From positions 3,968,001 to 4,032,000 of the forward strand of contig NZ_CP104900.1 in assembly GCF_025449215.1 (NCBI RefSeq): 64,000 nt of DNA, read 5' to 3'. The notes under the pieces were generated by a model that saw nothing but the letters and a program-made list of their open reading frames with translations, did no database searches and was not told the DNA's origin. This DNA comes from Shewanella seohaensis. Lineage in GTDB: Bacteria > Pseudomonadota > Gammaproteobacteria > Enterobacterales > Shewanellaceae. Both the position numbers and the translations under genes were made by a program. This document shows, in pieces, positions 19,689 through 28,747 of this stretch. Within the stretch, counting starts at the first letter, position 1, and each line of letters starts with the position of its first letter.

Positions 19689-20945
19689 ATGCCGTCTATC
19701 GTAGTTGTTGGTGCAAATTGGGGTGATGAAGGCAAAGGCCGAATCGTAGATTATTTAGCCGCAGATGCTGCAGCGAGTGTCCGCTTCCAAGGCGGTAACA
19801 ACGCAGGCCATACGGTCGTTAACGACTTTGGCACCTTTAAATTACACCAATTACCTAGCGGTATTTTCAATCCAAACTGCGTTGCAGTACTTGGCCCTGG
19901 CATGGTGATCAGCCCTGAAAAACTCAGTGTTGAAATCGCTGAAGTCGAAGCGGCAGGCATTGAAGTTAAACTGTGCATTTCTGACCGTGCGACCCTGTGC
20001 TTACCTATCCATGCACTGGAAGATACCTTAGAAGAACAACGTTTAGGCGATCTGGCCTATGGTTCAACCCGTCAAGGGATTGCCCCAGCCTATGGCGACC
20101 GCGTGATGAAGAAAGGTATTCTGGTTGGCTGGTTAAACCAACCCGAAGTGCTGCAAGAACGCATTCAATTTATGCTCGACTGGAAACTGCCCCAGTTAAA
20201 AGCACTGTACCCAAGCTGTGACTTTAGCCAAACGGCTGCCGAAATGACCCAATGGTTGTTGGATGTGACCGCCCCATGGCGTCCATTTATTTGCAACGTG
20301 ACAGAGCCATTAAAAGCCTTACAAAAACAAGATGCTAACTTGTTATTTGAAGCGCAATTAGGCGCGGGTCGTGACTTGATTTACGGTGAGTATCCTTACA
20401 CAACCTCTTCTAACGTGACGGCGGCTTTCGCAGGTCTGGGTAGTGGTTTACCAGCTCTGCGCCCAGAGCGTGTGATTGCGGTAGCGAAAGCCTTCAGCTC
20501 ATCTGTCGGTACTGGCACCTTAGTGACTGCGATGGAAGAGCAGGATGATTTCCGTAAAAACGCCAACGAGTTTGGTGCTACTACGGGTCGTCCACGTGAT
20601 ATGGGTTACTTCGATGCGGTTGCAACTCGTAACGGTGTTGAACTGCAAGCAGCGACTGAAATCGCCCTGACCAAGATTGACTGCCTGACTGGCATGAAAG
20701 ATCTTAAGATTTGTGTTGCCTACGAAGGTGAGCACACTGAAAACCCCATTTGGCCTCAAACTGCGGCATTAAGCCCAGTGTATGAACAAATGGAAAGCTG
20801 GAGCGAAGACATCACTGGCTGTCGCACCTTCGAAAGCCTGCCAAAGGCGGCGCAACATTATGTTGAGCGCATCGAAGCCTTAATGGGCGTGCGTGTGAGC
20901 ATGGTGTCTGTGGGACCTGAACGCGACCAGATGATCATTCGCTAA
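19689..20945 (+). CDS. purA: Divergent adenylosuccinate synthetase paralogue
   Basis: A 418-residue PurA-family GTPase-like ligase; the canonical enzyme joins IMP and aspartate using GTP to form adenylosuccinate. The P-loop region GANWGDEGKG places Asp13 and GGNNAGH places His41 exactly as the catalytic pair of E. coli PurA. The guanine-recognition motif is TKID, and the aspartate loop is GATTGRPRD with both key Arg kept. It differs from ordinary PurA where IMP is held: FEAQLGAGRDLIYGEYPY replaces FEGAQG...HGTYPY, and SVGTGTLVTAM replaces RVGAGPFPTE. Preceded by TGGAG and controlled by a divergent LysR gene, not in a purine operon. Likely an extra copy with altered substrate or regulation. 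Confidence 0.82.
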   Translation: MPSIVVVGANWGDEGKGRIVDYLAADAAASVRFQGGNNAGHTVVNDFGTFKLHQLPSGIFNPNCVAVLGPGMVISPEKLSVEIAEVEAAGIEVKLCISDRATLCLPIHALEDTLEEQRLGDLAYGSTRQGIAPAYGDRVMKKGILVGWLNQPEVLQERIQFMLDWKLPQLKALYPSCDFSQTAAEMTQWLLDVTAPWRPFICNVTEPLKALQKQDANLLFEAQLGAGRDLIYGEYPYTTSSNVTAAFAGLGSGLPALRPERVIAVAKAFSSSVGTGTLVTAMEEQDDFRKNANEFGATTGRPRDMGYFDAVATRNGVELQAATEIALTKIDCLTGMKDLKICVAYEGEHTENPIWPQTAALSPVYEQMESWSEDITGCRTFESLPKAAQHYVERIEALMGVRVSMVSVGPERDQMIIR

Positions 20946-20976
20946 GCGCTAGGCTTTAGCCACCGATTACCCTACA

Positions 20977-21012
20977 AAAAAGCCATATTCGTTTCGGCGA
21001 ATATGGCTTTTT
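20977..21012 (+). terminator. Terminator after the synthetase gene
   Basis: AAAAAGCCATATTCG and CGAATATGGCTTTTT form a 15-bp perfect stem with a six-base loop and terminal T-run, 31 bases after the stop codon. Confidence 0.9.
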
Positions 21013-21132
21013 ACTTTGTGTCGTCTAGATATTCTCAATCCTAACCACCGAATTTACCCGCACCTTGGGTTTTGTTTAGCCCGATAAACCGCTAGACTGC
21101 GCTCACTCAACACACTTCATATCGACAATGCC

Positions 21133-21546
21133 ATGCCGCAATTTAGCCCAAGCTATTCTTTCCCTGTGCAAATTTACTATGAAGATACCGATTTTTCTGG
21201 CGTGGTGTATCACCCGAACTTTTTGAAATACTTCGAGCGCGCCCGTGAGCATGTGATTGGCGCCGAGCGCTTACGCGACCTCTGGCAACAGCAGCAATTG
21301 GGTTTTGCGGTGTATCGCAGCGACATGTTGTGCCACGAAGGGGTGGAGTTTGCCGATATCATCGATATCCGCACTAAGTTCTACTTTGAGAGTAAATATC
21401 GTACCGTCTGGCATCAGGAAATTTGGCGCCCAAATGGTAAAAAACCCGCGGTCACCGCCACCATTGAAATGGTGTGCATGAATCAGGCGCGCCAACTTGC
21501 GCCCATGCCCGCCGACTTAATCGCCCAATTAAGCCTAGGGATGTGA
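21133..21546 (+). CDS. Acyl-CoA thioesterase, YbgC/4-hydroxybenzoyl-CoA hot-dog type
   Basis: A 137-residue single hot-dog domain. YYEDTDFSGVVYHPNFLKYFERARE (residues 15-39) holds the family's catalytic Asp in the DxxGVVYHxxY-like signature. Likely hydrolyses short- or medium-chain acyl-CoA. It is not in a tol-pal cluster, so it is a stand-alone paralogue rather than YbgC itself. The stop codon lies within the first copy of a 20-bp tandem repeat. Confidence 0.85.
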   Translation: MPQFSPSYSFPVQIYYEDTDFSGVVYHPNFLKYFERAREHVIGAERLRDLWQQQQLGFAVYRSDMLCHEGVEFADIIDIRTKFYFESKYRTVWHQEIWRPNGKKPAVTATIEMVCMNQARQLAPMPADLIAQLSLGM

Positions 21547-21618
21547 AGCTAAGCCAAGGGATGTAAAGCCAAGCCTAAGGATGTAAAGCCAAGCCTAAGG
21601 ATGTAAAGCCAAGTCTAA
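21539..21618. repeat. 20-bp tandem repeat, four copies, starting in the thioesterase stop region
   Basis: Unit consensus GGATGTAAAGCCAAGCCTAA; copies begin at 21539, 21559, 21579 and 21599, the first slightly diverged (GGATGTGAAGCTAAGCCAAG), and a degenerate fifth follows (GAATGTGAACC). The repeat includes the last codons of the thioesterase and runs to the stop of the convergent GGDEF/EAL gene. Confidence 0.88.
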
Positions 21619-23139
21619 GAATGTGAACCATTAACGCAGAGCATTTCGGGTCTGGGTCTTAGCTGGTTCCAGTTCATTTCAAGCTCTGCGGCCCGCATCG
21701 GCTTGGCATAAAAAATCCCTTGAATACGGTCGACGCCCATCTTCACTAACATTTCGTGGATATTTACAGTCTCAACACCTTCGACCGTCACCTCATAGCC
21801 GAGCTTTTTCGCAATATTAATGCTGGCCTCAAGGATATATTCTGAAGGCTGATTCGGCTCTAGATCCCGAAGAAAGGCTTTATCGATTTTGACTTCATTG
21901 GCGGGTAAATGCTTTAAATACGCCAGCGATGAATGGCCCGTACCAAAGTCATCGATTGCCAATTTCACCCCAAGACGACGGATCTGTTCTAAGGTATCCA
22001 CGGCCTTGTTTAAATCGGCCATCAGAGTGCTCTCGGTGATCTCAATCATCAAGCATTCTGGCGGTAATTTATAATGCTCGAGGCGAGCCGCGATATCATG
22101 GGGCAAGGTTTCACTGTCGAGATCTCGAGTCGAGAGATTAAGCGCCACGCACACAGACACGCCCGCCGCACGCCACTTTACCTGCTGCTGTAACACTTGC
22201 TCCAGCGCCCAATGGCTCACTAAATCGATCATCCCGGCGCACTCTGCCAGTGGGATAAATTCTCCGGGGAAATAAACCCGAGCTCCTCATGCTCCCAACG
22301 GATCAAGGCTTCGACTTGGGTGCAGGCGCCCGTATGAATATCCTGCTTAGGCTGATACACCATATACAGATGATTTCGCTGCAAACCACTGGGAAGGCTG
22401 TCGATAATCTTAAGCTCCCTCAATTGGCGGATATCGTCATTCTCGCTATAACAGGCGATGGCGCTACGGGTCGCGCGGGCTTTTTAAGGGCAAGATCCAG
22501 CCTTCTGAGCATATGGCTGACATCGGCATGGTGCTTAGCAAGTTGCAGACAACCAATCTGCATCCGCACACTGACGGGGGTATCTTTAATTTTAAAGGGC
22601 ACCTGTAGTCGACCGCGTAAATGCAGCAGTTGCTCCTCGGACAGACTTTGCTCGTAATAGAGGAAAAACTCATCGCCGTTTAGGCGCGCAATCAACTTAG
22701 GTTTAAGGCTTAGACTGGTTAAGCGCTCGGCAAACTGTTTAAGCAGAATATCGCCAAACACAAAACCAAAGAGATCATTTACATAGCGAAAGCGATAAAT
22801 ATCGATAAGCACTAAAGTGCCTTGGGTGATGGGCATCAATGCGGTCAGTGAACGTTTAAGCCCGACACGGTTATTCAATCCTGTGAGTTTATCCTTACCC
22901 ATGCCCGCAGGCAGCGCCGTGAGCATCTCGTTTAAGGAATGGTAAAGCGGTGCAAACTCCTGCGGCACCACAGGCACATTCAAAGGACGGCGTTCAATCT
23001 TTTGCTGATCGAGCTGCGGGCATAATTGCGCCAAAAATCGCTGCTGTAACCGCAGCGCTTGGTATCTAGCGAGTAATATATAAAGCACGGCTATCAAGAT
23101 GATACCCAGTGCTAAACCGATAAATCCCAGAATAACCAT
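21615..23139 (-). pseudogene. GGDEF/EAL c-di-GMP protein with two frameshifts
   Basis: One TM helix at the N-terminus (LGFIGLALGIILIAVLYILLA), then GGDEF (RLNGDEF, first Gly replaced by Asn) and EAL (VEALIRWEHEELGF, AIDDFGTGHSSLAYL, VEGVET, QGIFYAKPM). The protein is spread over three frames. The first break is at the T5 run 22482-22486, where one extra base joins LALKK to ARATRSAIACYSEND. The second is at 22264-22265, where one extra C joins FISP to GEFIPLAECAGMIDLV. The repaired protein would be about 508 residues and probably an active phosphodiesterase. Both breaks are single-base losses, as in the other broken genes here. Confidence 0.8.
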
Positions 23140-23224
23140 AATTTGGCCTCAATCTTACCACGTAAGCTTAACCACCATTCTCCCCTGACTCAGGGCAAGA
23201 ATGGCTTCCCTATAGGCCCTACGA

Positions 23225-24064
23225 CTACTGGTAACTCTCTCTGATTGAATGGAATTTATCCATAAATTCGTCACTAGCTAAATCATTCGCCGAGACGGGT
23301 AAACCACGACTAACAAAGACTTCCATCCGTTGCTCGAAATCGGCTCCGGCACGTAACTCACCGGTGTAAAATGCTGCGGCACGGATAAAATCTAAGTAGG
23401 TCACATGGTCAGGCAGATAAGGTAAATCCGCCCAGCGCTCAACCACTTCCATCACCTCTGGCGCAAAATCCCAACTCTTTAATACTGCGCGTCCTAATGG
23501 GCCTTGCATTTTACGTACTAAAGAGCGCAATTGATCAATACTGGTGAATAACTCTGGATGGGCTTCGGCTTCGGTCAAAACCGGTAATGCACCGATATTA
23601 TGGACTAAACCCGCCAGTGTTAAGGTATCTAAATTGAGCTGACCAGGGTGACGTCTATTATACATTTGCAACATGGCGCAGGCGGCCGCTGTTACTTCAA
23701 TCGAGGTGCGCCACACTTCATCCATCACTTCCCAAACCATTTCATTGGTGGAAATAAATAGCTGCTCCATCGCCACTGAGGTCGCAATACTCTTGATTTG
23801 AATGAGGCCAATTCGAGACACTGCGCTACTAATGCTCTCGGCGGGAATGCCGCGGCTATATAAGGCACTGTTGGCCACTTTAATGATACGCGCCGAAATC
23901 GCCGCGTCTTGACCTATCACCTCACCCACTTGCTTTAGGCTCGCATCGGAGCGACTCACCACTTCTTGTACCCGCATGGCCACTTCGGGCAGGGTTGGCA
24001 ACACTAAAGCATCATCTTTTAATTTTTTGAGTAATCCGACTAACAGTAGATGTTCAGTAGACAT
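23225..24064 (-). CDS. HDOD domain signalling protein
   Basis: A 279-residue protein with an HDOD fold: LPTLPEVAMRVQEVVSRSDASLKQVGEVIGQDAAISARIIKVANSA (read in parts) and AGLVHNIGALPVL, where the HD pair of true phosphohydrolases is replaced by HN, so enzymatic activity is unlikely. HDOD proteins act as regulators, often beside c-di-GMP proteins. The ATG at 24064 has GGGAG five bases upstream; the longer frame to 24148 has no such site. Follows the direction of the GGDEF/EAL gene with an 85-base gap, so they may share a transcript. Confidence 0.85.
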   Translation of the reverse strand: MSTEHLLLVGLLKKLKDDALVLPTLPEVAMRVQEVVSRSDASLKQVGEVIGQDAAISARIIKVANSALYSRGIPAESISSAVSRIGLIQIKSIATSVAMEQLFISTNEMVWEVMDEVWRTSIEVTAAACAMLQMYNRRHPGQLNLDTLTLAGLVHNIGALPVLTEAEAHPELFTSIDQLRSLVRKMQGPLGRAVLKSWDFAPEVMEVVERWADLPYLPDHVTYLDFIRAAAFYTGELRAGADFEQRMEVFVSRGLPVSANDLASDEFMDKFHSIRESYQ

Positions 24065-24356
24065 CTTCGCTCCCATCAATCTGCAAACATAAATCTTCAA
24101 TAGTTGGAGTATATCAGTTGCCCACCGATTGATGGGCAGAAAAAGCAACAGACGTTAATTATTTGTATGACGCTGTTATCAATTTCACCCAGAACGGCAT
24201 ACGAAACTTCTTGGCTATCCCTTGATTCGCTTAAGCGAAATCGCGCTAAGCAGACGAGACATCGTCAATCCACAGACAAGCGTCATCGCCCGCCATCACC
24301 TAGCTTAGGGGTATATTCGTAAAATGCGAACTATACCTAATCTTAGACGAGGTGAT

Positions 24357-24386
24357 TTGCATAACCCTACTTTGATTGTGTAAAAT
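24357..24386 (+). promoter_or_regulatory. Promoter of trhP-yfhL
   Basis: TTGCAT (24357-24362), an 18-base spacer and TAAAAT (24381-24386) lie about 50 bases before the trhP ATG. Both hexamers match sigma-70 consensus at 4-5 of 6 positions. Confidence 0.5.
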
Positions 24387-24436
24387 GCCGCCCCCGCGCA
24401 CTGCGCCTCCATCTACCAACCAATTCGAGAGTCATT

Positions 24437-25801
24437 ATGTTTAAACCTGAGTTGTTATCTCCCGCTGGGACGCTGAAAAACATGCGTTACGCTTTTGCCT
24501 ATGGTGCAGATGCCGTGTATGCCGGTCAGCCGAGATACAGCCTGAGGGTTCGTAATAACGACTTTAAAATGGAAAACCTCGCAACGGGTATCGAAGAAGC
24601 CCATGCGCTGGGTAAAAAGCTTTATGTGGTGAGTAACATTGCTCCCCACAACGCCAAGCTCAAAACCTATATCAAAGATATGGAACCGGTAGTGGCGATG
24701 AAGCCCGATGCGCTGATCATGTCAGATCCTGGCCTTATCATGATGGTGCGTGAGGCTTTCCCTGAGCAGGTGGTGCATTTATCGGTGCAAGCCAACGCCA
24801 TTAACTGGGCGTCGGTCAAGTTCTGGCAGACCCAAGGCATTAAACGGGTGATTTTATCCCGTGAATTGTCCTTAGATGAAATTGAAGAAATCCGTCAACG
24901 CTGCCCCGATATCGAGCTAGAAGTGTTTGTCCACGGCGCCCTGTGTATGGCTTACTCGGGCCGTTGTTTGCTGTCGGGTTATATCAATAAGCGCGATCCA
25001 AACCAAGGCACTTGCACAAACGCCTGCCGCTGGAAATACGACGTGCACGAAGCGCAGCAAACTGACTCTGGCGATATCATTGCCACCCCCAATGCGGTGC
25101 AAATCGAGACGCCAACCTTAGGCGCGGGTCCTGCGACCGACCAAATCTTCCTGCTGCAAGAAGCCAATCGCCCCGGCGAATACATGCCAGCGTTTGAAGA
25201 TGAGCATGGCACTTATATCATGAACTCTAAAGACTTGCGCGCAATCCAACACGTTGAGCGTTTGGCGAAAATGGGCATCGACTCGCTGAAGATCGAAGGC
25301 CGTACTAAGTCGTTCTACTATGTGGCCCGTACCGCCCAGCTATACCGTCAGGCCATCGACGATGCCGCCTCAGGCAAGAGCTTCGATCGCAGCTTGATGA
25401 ACCAACTCGAAGGCTTAGCACACCGCGGCTATACCGAAGGTTTCTTACGTCGCCACGTACATGATGAATATCAAAACTACGACTATGGTTACTCGGTCAG
25501 CGATACCCAACAATTTGTGGGTGAATTAACCGGTAAACGCAATCTGGCTGGCCTTGCCGAAATCGAAGTGAAGAACAAATTCTCTGTCGGTGATAGTGTT
25601 GAACTAATGACGCCACAGGGCAATATCAGCCTCACCATCGAGCAACTCGAAAACCGCAAAGCCGAATCGGTTGAAGCGGGATTAGGTTCGGGCCATACCG
25701 TTTACTTGCCCGTGCCGAAAGAGGTTGATCTGAACCACGGCATTTTACTGCGTAACCTGCCCCAAGGTCAGGATACCCGCAACCCACACGAAGCAGGCTA
25801 A
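24437..25801 (+). CDS. trhP: TrhP (YegQ), peptidase U32 family tRNA hydroxylation protein
   Basis: A 454-residue U32-family protein beginning MFKPELLSPAGTLKNMRYAFAYGADAVYAG. The cluster-binding cysteine region reads HGALCMAYSGRCLLSGY ... GTCTNACRWKY, and the C-terminal beta-barrel starts after YVARTAQLYRQAID. In E. coli TrhP makes 5-hydroxyuridine at tRNA position 34 in a prephenate-dependent, Fe-S-dependent reaction. Followed four bases later by a YfhL-type ferredoxin, a pairing that supports the assignment because YfhL supplies Fe-S or electron function to the same modification. The U32 family also includes UbiU and UbiV, encoded nearby. Confidence 0.9.
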   Translation: MFKPELLSPAGTLKNMRYAFAYGADAVYAGQPRYSLRVRNNDFKMENLATGIEEAHALGKKLYVVSNIAPHNAKLKTYIKDMEPVVAMKPDALIMSDPGLIMMVREAFPEQVVHLSVQANAINWASVKFWQTQGIKRVILSRELSLDEIEEIRQRCPDIELEVFVHGALCMAYSGRCLLSGYINKRDPNQGTCTNACRWKYDVHEAQQTDSGDIIATPNAVQIETPTLGAGPATDQIFLLQEANRPGEYMPAFEDEHGTYIMNSKDLRAIQHVERLAKMGIDSLKIEGRTKSFYYVARTAQLYRQAIDDAASGKSFDRSLMNQLEGLAHRGYTEGFLRRHVHDEYQNYDYGYSVSDTQQFVGELTGKRNLAGLAEIEVKNKFSVGDSVELMTPQGNISLTIEQLENRKAESVEAGLGSGHTVYLPVPKEVDLNHGILLRNLPQGQDTRNPHEAG

Positions 25802-25804
25802 GGC

Positions 25805-26056
25805 ATGGCATTACTGATCGACGACAGCTGCATCAATTGCGACATGTGTGAACCTGAATGTCCGAATCAGGCCATCACCATGGGGGAAGAAATCTACGAA
25901 ATCGACCCAGACCGCTGCACCGAATGCGTAGGCCATTACGATAAGCCTACCTGCGTCTCCGTCTGTCCGATTGATTGTATTGACCCCGACCCTAACCGCG
26001 TCGAGTCTCATGACGAGCTGTTGGTCAAATTCGCCATACTCACGCAAAAAATTTAA
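25805..26056 (+). CDS. yfhL: YfhL-type 4Fe-4S ferredoxin
   Basis: An 83-residue ferredoxin with two clusters: CINCDMCEPECPNQAI and CTECVGHY...CVSVCPIDCI, where the second motif carries the insertion typical of YfhL. Three bases separate the trhP stop and this ATG, so they are one operon. Likely the electron donor or Fe-S partner for TrhP. Confidence 0.9.
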   Translation: MALLIDDSCINCDMCEPECPNQAITMGEEIYEIDPDRCTECVGHYDKPTCVSVCPIDCIDPDPNRVESHDELLVKFAILTQKI

Positions 26057-26081
26057 GTGAATATCGGCCATCCAAGCTAAA

Positions 26082-26110
26082 AAAAGCCCCGCAATGTCAG
26101 CGGGGCTTTT
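26082..26110 (+). terminator. Terminator of trhP-yfhL
   Basis: AAAAGCCCCGC and GCGGGGCTTTT form an 11-bp perfect stem around a seven-base loop; the position also suits the convergent ubiT gene. Confidence 0.9.
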
Positions 26111-26140
26111 GTTTATCACTTGATTACAGCCAAGTTCGCA

Positions 26141-26677
26141 TCAGCTTAAGCTTGGGGATTTAGCCAAAATCACCGTCGGTTTTGCCTCAAGCTGCAATCG
26201 CACAATGGCATCGGCCAGCTTTTCAACGCTTAAGCGAATGGGTGTTGGCAGGCTGGCAAACTCGATACTCAGCAGTAGGTTTTTCACCTCAAGCCCTAAC
26301 TCGGTATCGCCTTCGATGCTCAGTTTGCGTTGGAAAAACAGCGTATCAGGGTCTTCTTTTGCCGCTGCGACCAATAACAGCTCGGCGGAATTGGCACTAA
26401 AGCTGACCTGGGCATCGGTCAGCTCACGCACCTGCCAGCGGCCATCGAAACTCACTTCAAAATACAGATTTAAATCTTCAACCCGAATCGCAACCCATTT
26501 ATCCGCCAAGAAATCTAACTCGCCATCTTCGGCCTGCGGCGCCAGCAGCTGCGTTAAGAGTTGGCTAAGTACCTTGGCCTTAAGGCTAAAGGGCACTTTG
26601 GAGAGTGGCAAACGGATCAGTTTTGGGGTGAGTTCGAGCAGTTGTTTTGCAAGATTAGCTGAAAAAACAGCGGACAT
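26141..26677 (-). CDS. ubiT: UbiT, SCP2-domain accessory factor for anaerobic ubiquinone synthesis
   Basis: A 178-residue SCP2/sterol-carrier fold protein (VPFSLKAKVLSQLLTQLLAP, DGELDFLADKWVAIRVEDL, SIEGDTELGLEVKNLLLSIE). In E. coli UbiT (YhbT) supports O2-independent ubiquinone synthesis, probably by binding lipid intermediates. Its position divergent from ubiUV, with a 138-base shared control region, is the conserved arrangement and fixes the identity. Confidence 0.9.
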   Translation of the reverse strand: MSAVFSANLAKQLLELTPKLIRLPLSKVPFSLKAKVLSQLLTQLLAPQAEDGELDFLADKWVAIRVEDLNLYFEVSFDGRWQVRELTDAQVSFSANSAELLLVAAAKEDPDTLFFQRKLSIEGDTELGLEVKNLLLSIEFASLPTPIRLSVEKLADAIVRLQLEAKPTVILAKSPSLS

Positions 26678-26742
26678 AAGCGGTTACCTAAGGCTAAAAA
26701 ACACTATATCTCCCAGTTTACCGAGATTTTATGATCTTAAAC

Positions 26743-26784
26743 CTGTTTTAAATCAATTCACCGCCATTCAATCTTCCCTACACT
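26743..26784 (+). promoter_or_regulatory. Candidate Fnr/EtrA-dependent promoter for ubiUV
   Basis: CTGTTTTAAATCAA (26743-26756) matches the TTGAT-N4-ATCAA Fnr box at 8 of 10 specified bases. TACACT (26779-26784) is a -10-like hexamer. If transcription starts at 26791, the box is centred at -41.5, the class II Fnr position. The arrangement fits anaerobic use of UbiUV but is a prediction. Confidence 0.42.
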
Positions 26785-26815
26785 CTGCCCCTGTTATTTT
26801 ATCGGGAGCACCATT

Positions 26816-27817
26816 ATGGAGTTGTTGTGTCCAGCAGGAAACCTGGCCTCGCTAAAGTCGGCGCTGCAGGCCGGAGCCGATGCTGTCTACCTTGGGTTAA
26901 AGGATGATACCAATGCACGTTCATTCGCGGGCTTAAACTTCACCCCCGCAAAATTACAGGAAGCCGCCGATTTGACCCATCAGCGGGGCAAGAAGATCTT
27001 CCTCACTTTAAATACCTTTCCTAAGCCGAATGAGGAACACCGCTGGTATCAAGCCATCGACTTGGCGGCCAGCATTGGCGTCGATGCCTTAATCATTGCC
27101 GATCTGTCGTTGCTCGACTATGCCCACAGGCAATATCCGCATATTCCGCTGCATTTATCGGTACAGGCCAGCGCCACCAACTTGGGCGCACTGAGCTTTT
27201 ATAAAGAGGCTTTTAATATCGCGCGGGTGGTATTACCCAGAGTGCTGTCGATGAAACAAGTGCGCGACCTCGCCAAGGTCAGCCCAGTCGATTTAGAGGT
27301 TTTTGCCTTTGGCAGTCTGTGCATTATGGCCGAAGGCCGCTGCCACTTATCCTCCTATGTCACCGGTCAATCGCCAAACACTGGTGGCTCTTGTTCGCCA
27401 GCGAAACACGTGCGCTGGCAGGAACAGGGCCAAGACAGATTGACTCGCCTCAACGAGGTCTTAATTGATAAGTCAGGGCTCGATGAGCAAATGGGTTACC
27501 CTGTGGTCTGTAAAGGCCGCTATCTCACCCAAGACGATGATAAACCGCAATATCTGCTCGAGTCTCCCACCAGTTTAAATACCCTTAGCTTGCTGCCTGA
27601 GCTTGCCAAGGCGGGCATAGTGTCACTCAAGATTGAGGGGCGTCAGCGCAGCCCTGCCTATGTAGAACAGGTGACCAAGGTTTGGCGTCAAGCGATTGAT
27701 ACTTATTTTAATAATCCAGATAAATTCCAGACTCAGGCCCATTGGGAACAAGCCCTCGCGAAAGTCTCCGAAGGCCAAATTACCACCTTAGGCGCCTACG
27801 AGCGTGACTGGCAATAG
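26816..27817 (+). CDS. ubiU: UbiU, O2-independent ubiquinone hydroxylation protein
   Basis: A 333-residue U32-family protein, MELLCPAGNLASLKSALQAGADAVYLG at its start. Four cysteines for a 4Fe-4S cluster are visible in FAFGSLCIMAEGRCHLSSY, GGSCSPAKH and later VVCKGRY. With UbiV it forms a heterodimer that hydroxylates ubiquinone precursors without oxygen, using prephenate as oxygen donor in E. coli. GGGAG lies ten bases before the ATG. ubiV follows 31 bases downstream. A candidate Fnr/EtrA promoter precedes it. Confidence 0.93.
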   Translation: MELLCPAGNLASLKSALQAGADAVYLGLKDDTNARSFAGLNFTPAKLQEAADLTHQRGKKIFLTLNTFPKPNEEHRWYQAIDLAASIGVDALIIADLSLLDYAHRQYPHIPLHLSVQASATNLGALSFYKEAFNIARVVLPRVLSMKQVRDLAKVSPVDLEVFAFGSLCIMAEGRCHLSSYVTGQSPNTGGSCSPAKHVRWQEQGQDRLTRLNEVLIDKSGLDEQMGYPVVCKGRYLTQDDDKPQYLLESPTSLNTLSLLPELAKAGIVSLKIEGRQRSPAYVEQVTKVWRQAIDTYFNNPDKFQTQAHWEQALAKVSEGQITTLGAYERDWQ

Positions 27818-27848
27818 CCCTAGCGATAACCACAAAGAAGAAACGATT

Positions 27849-28718
27849 ATGAAAATTTCCCTCGGCCCACTGCTCTATTGCTGGGAAAAACAACAGGTCA
27901 TCGACTTTTACCAGCAAGTGGCCAACAGTCAGCTCCCGTTAGTCTATTTGGGTGAAGCCGTTTGTAGCCGTCGACGCGAACTCAAGTTTGGCGACTATCT
28001 CGAACTGGCCAAAATGCTTAAATCTGCGGGTAAAGAGGTGGTGCTGTCGACGCTCGCCCTTATCGAAGCGCCCTCTGAATACACAGAGCTTAAACGTCAG
28101 GTCGACAATGGCGAATTTAGCATCGAGGCCAACGACATGGCGGCCGTGTATCTTGCTAAGGAGCACAAGTTGCCCTTTGTCTGCGGCGCTAGTATCAACA
28201 ACTACAACCGCGCCAGTTTAGATATTTTGCAGCGCTTTGGTATGCAGCGCTTTGTAATGCCGGTAGAACTGTCGAAGACTTGGCTTAGCCAAGTGGTCGC
28301 GCACAAGCCCGCATTCGAAGTCGAAGTGCTCGGCCATGGCTATTTGCCACTCGCCCACTCGGCGCGCTGCTTTACGGCAAGGCATCAACACTTGTCGAAG
28401 GACAGCTGTGAAACCGTTTGCCGCCAATATAGCAAGGGCTTACTGGCACAGACGCAAGAGGCGCAGCCCTTGCTCAGGTTAAACGGCATCCAAACCCAGT
28501 CGGCCAACTGTGTCGATTTGCGCAGCGAAATCAATGAAATGATAAAGATGGGCGTCGATGTGTTTCGGGTTTCGCCCAGCAGCTTAGCCTGTATCACTAA
28601 GGCCGATGCGCTGGTCGAGGCGTTAAAGACTGGGGCAACGGACGCTAAGTACCCTCTTAGCGATGAGCACTGTAACGGTTATTGGTTTGGCGAGGCGGGA
28701 CTGAAATCCTTAAGCTGA
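27849..28718 (+). CDS. ubiV: UbiV, partner of UbiU
   Basis: A 289-residue U32-family protein starting MKISLGPLLYCWEKQQVIDFY. Cysteines in YLGEAVCSRRRELKF, HSARCFTARH, KDSCETVCRQYSK fit the UbiV 4Fe-4S cluster set. The ATG at 27849 follows a GAAGAAA purine stretch; the longer frame overlaps ubiU. Works with UbiU in anaerobic ubiquinone synthesis, which matters for an organism that respires without oxygen such as TMAO-respiring Shewanella. Confidence 0.92.
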   Translation: MKISLGPLLYCWEKQQVIDFYQQVANSQLPLVYLGEAVCSRRRELKFGDYLELAKMLKSAGKEVVLSTLALIEAPSEYTELKRQVDNGEFSIEANDMAAVYLAKEHKLPFVCGASINNYNRASLDILQRFGMQRFVMPVELSKTWLSQVVAHKPAFEVEVLGHGYLPLAHSARCFTARHQHLSKDSCETVCRQYSKGLLAQTQEAQPLLRLNGIQTQSANCVDLRSEINEMIKMGVDVFRVSPSSLACITKADALVEALKTGATDAKYPLSDEHCNGYWFGEAGLKSLS

Positions 28719-28747
28719 TAGCTTTATGGGTTAACCATTAAAATCAC

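Noticed and set aside
19689..20945. PurZ (2-aminoadenylosuccinate synthetase) instead of a PurA paralogue
   Set aside because: Asp13 and His41 of PurA are retained, whereas loss of the Asp is the usual PurZ mark, and no phage genes surround it.
21539..21618. CRISPR array
   Set aside because: The 20-bp units are directly adjacent with no spacers, as are the 16-bp units at 44583-44678.
22482..22486. Programmed frameshift in the second GGDEF/EAL gene
   Set aside because: The site reads T AAA AAG on the coding strand, so the P-site tRNA could not re-pair well, and a second unrelated break follows in the same gene.
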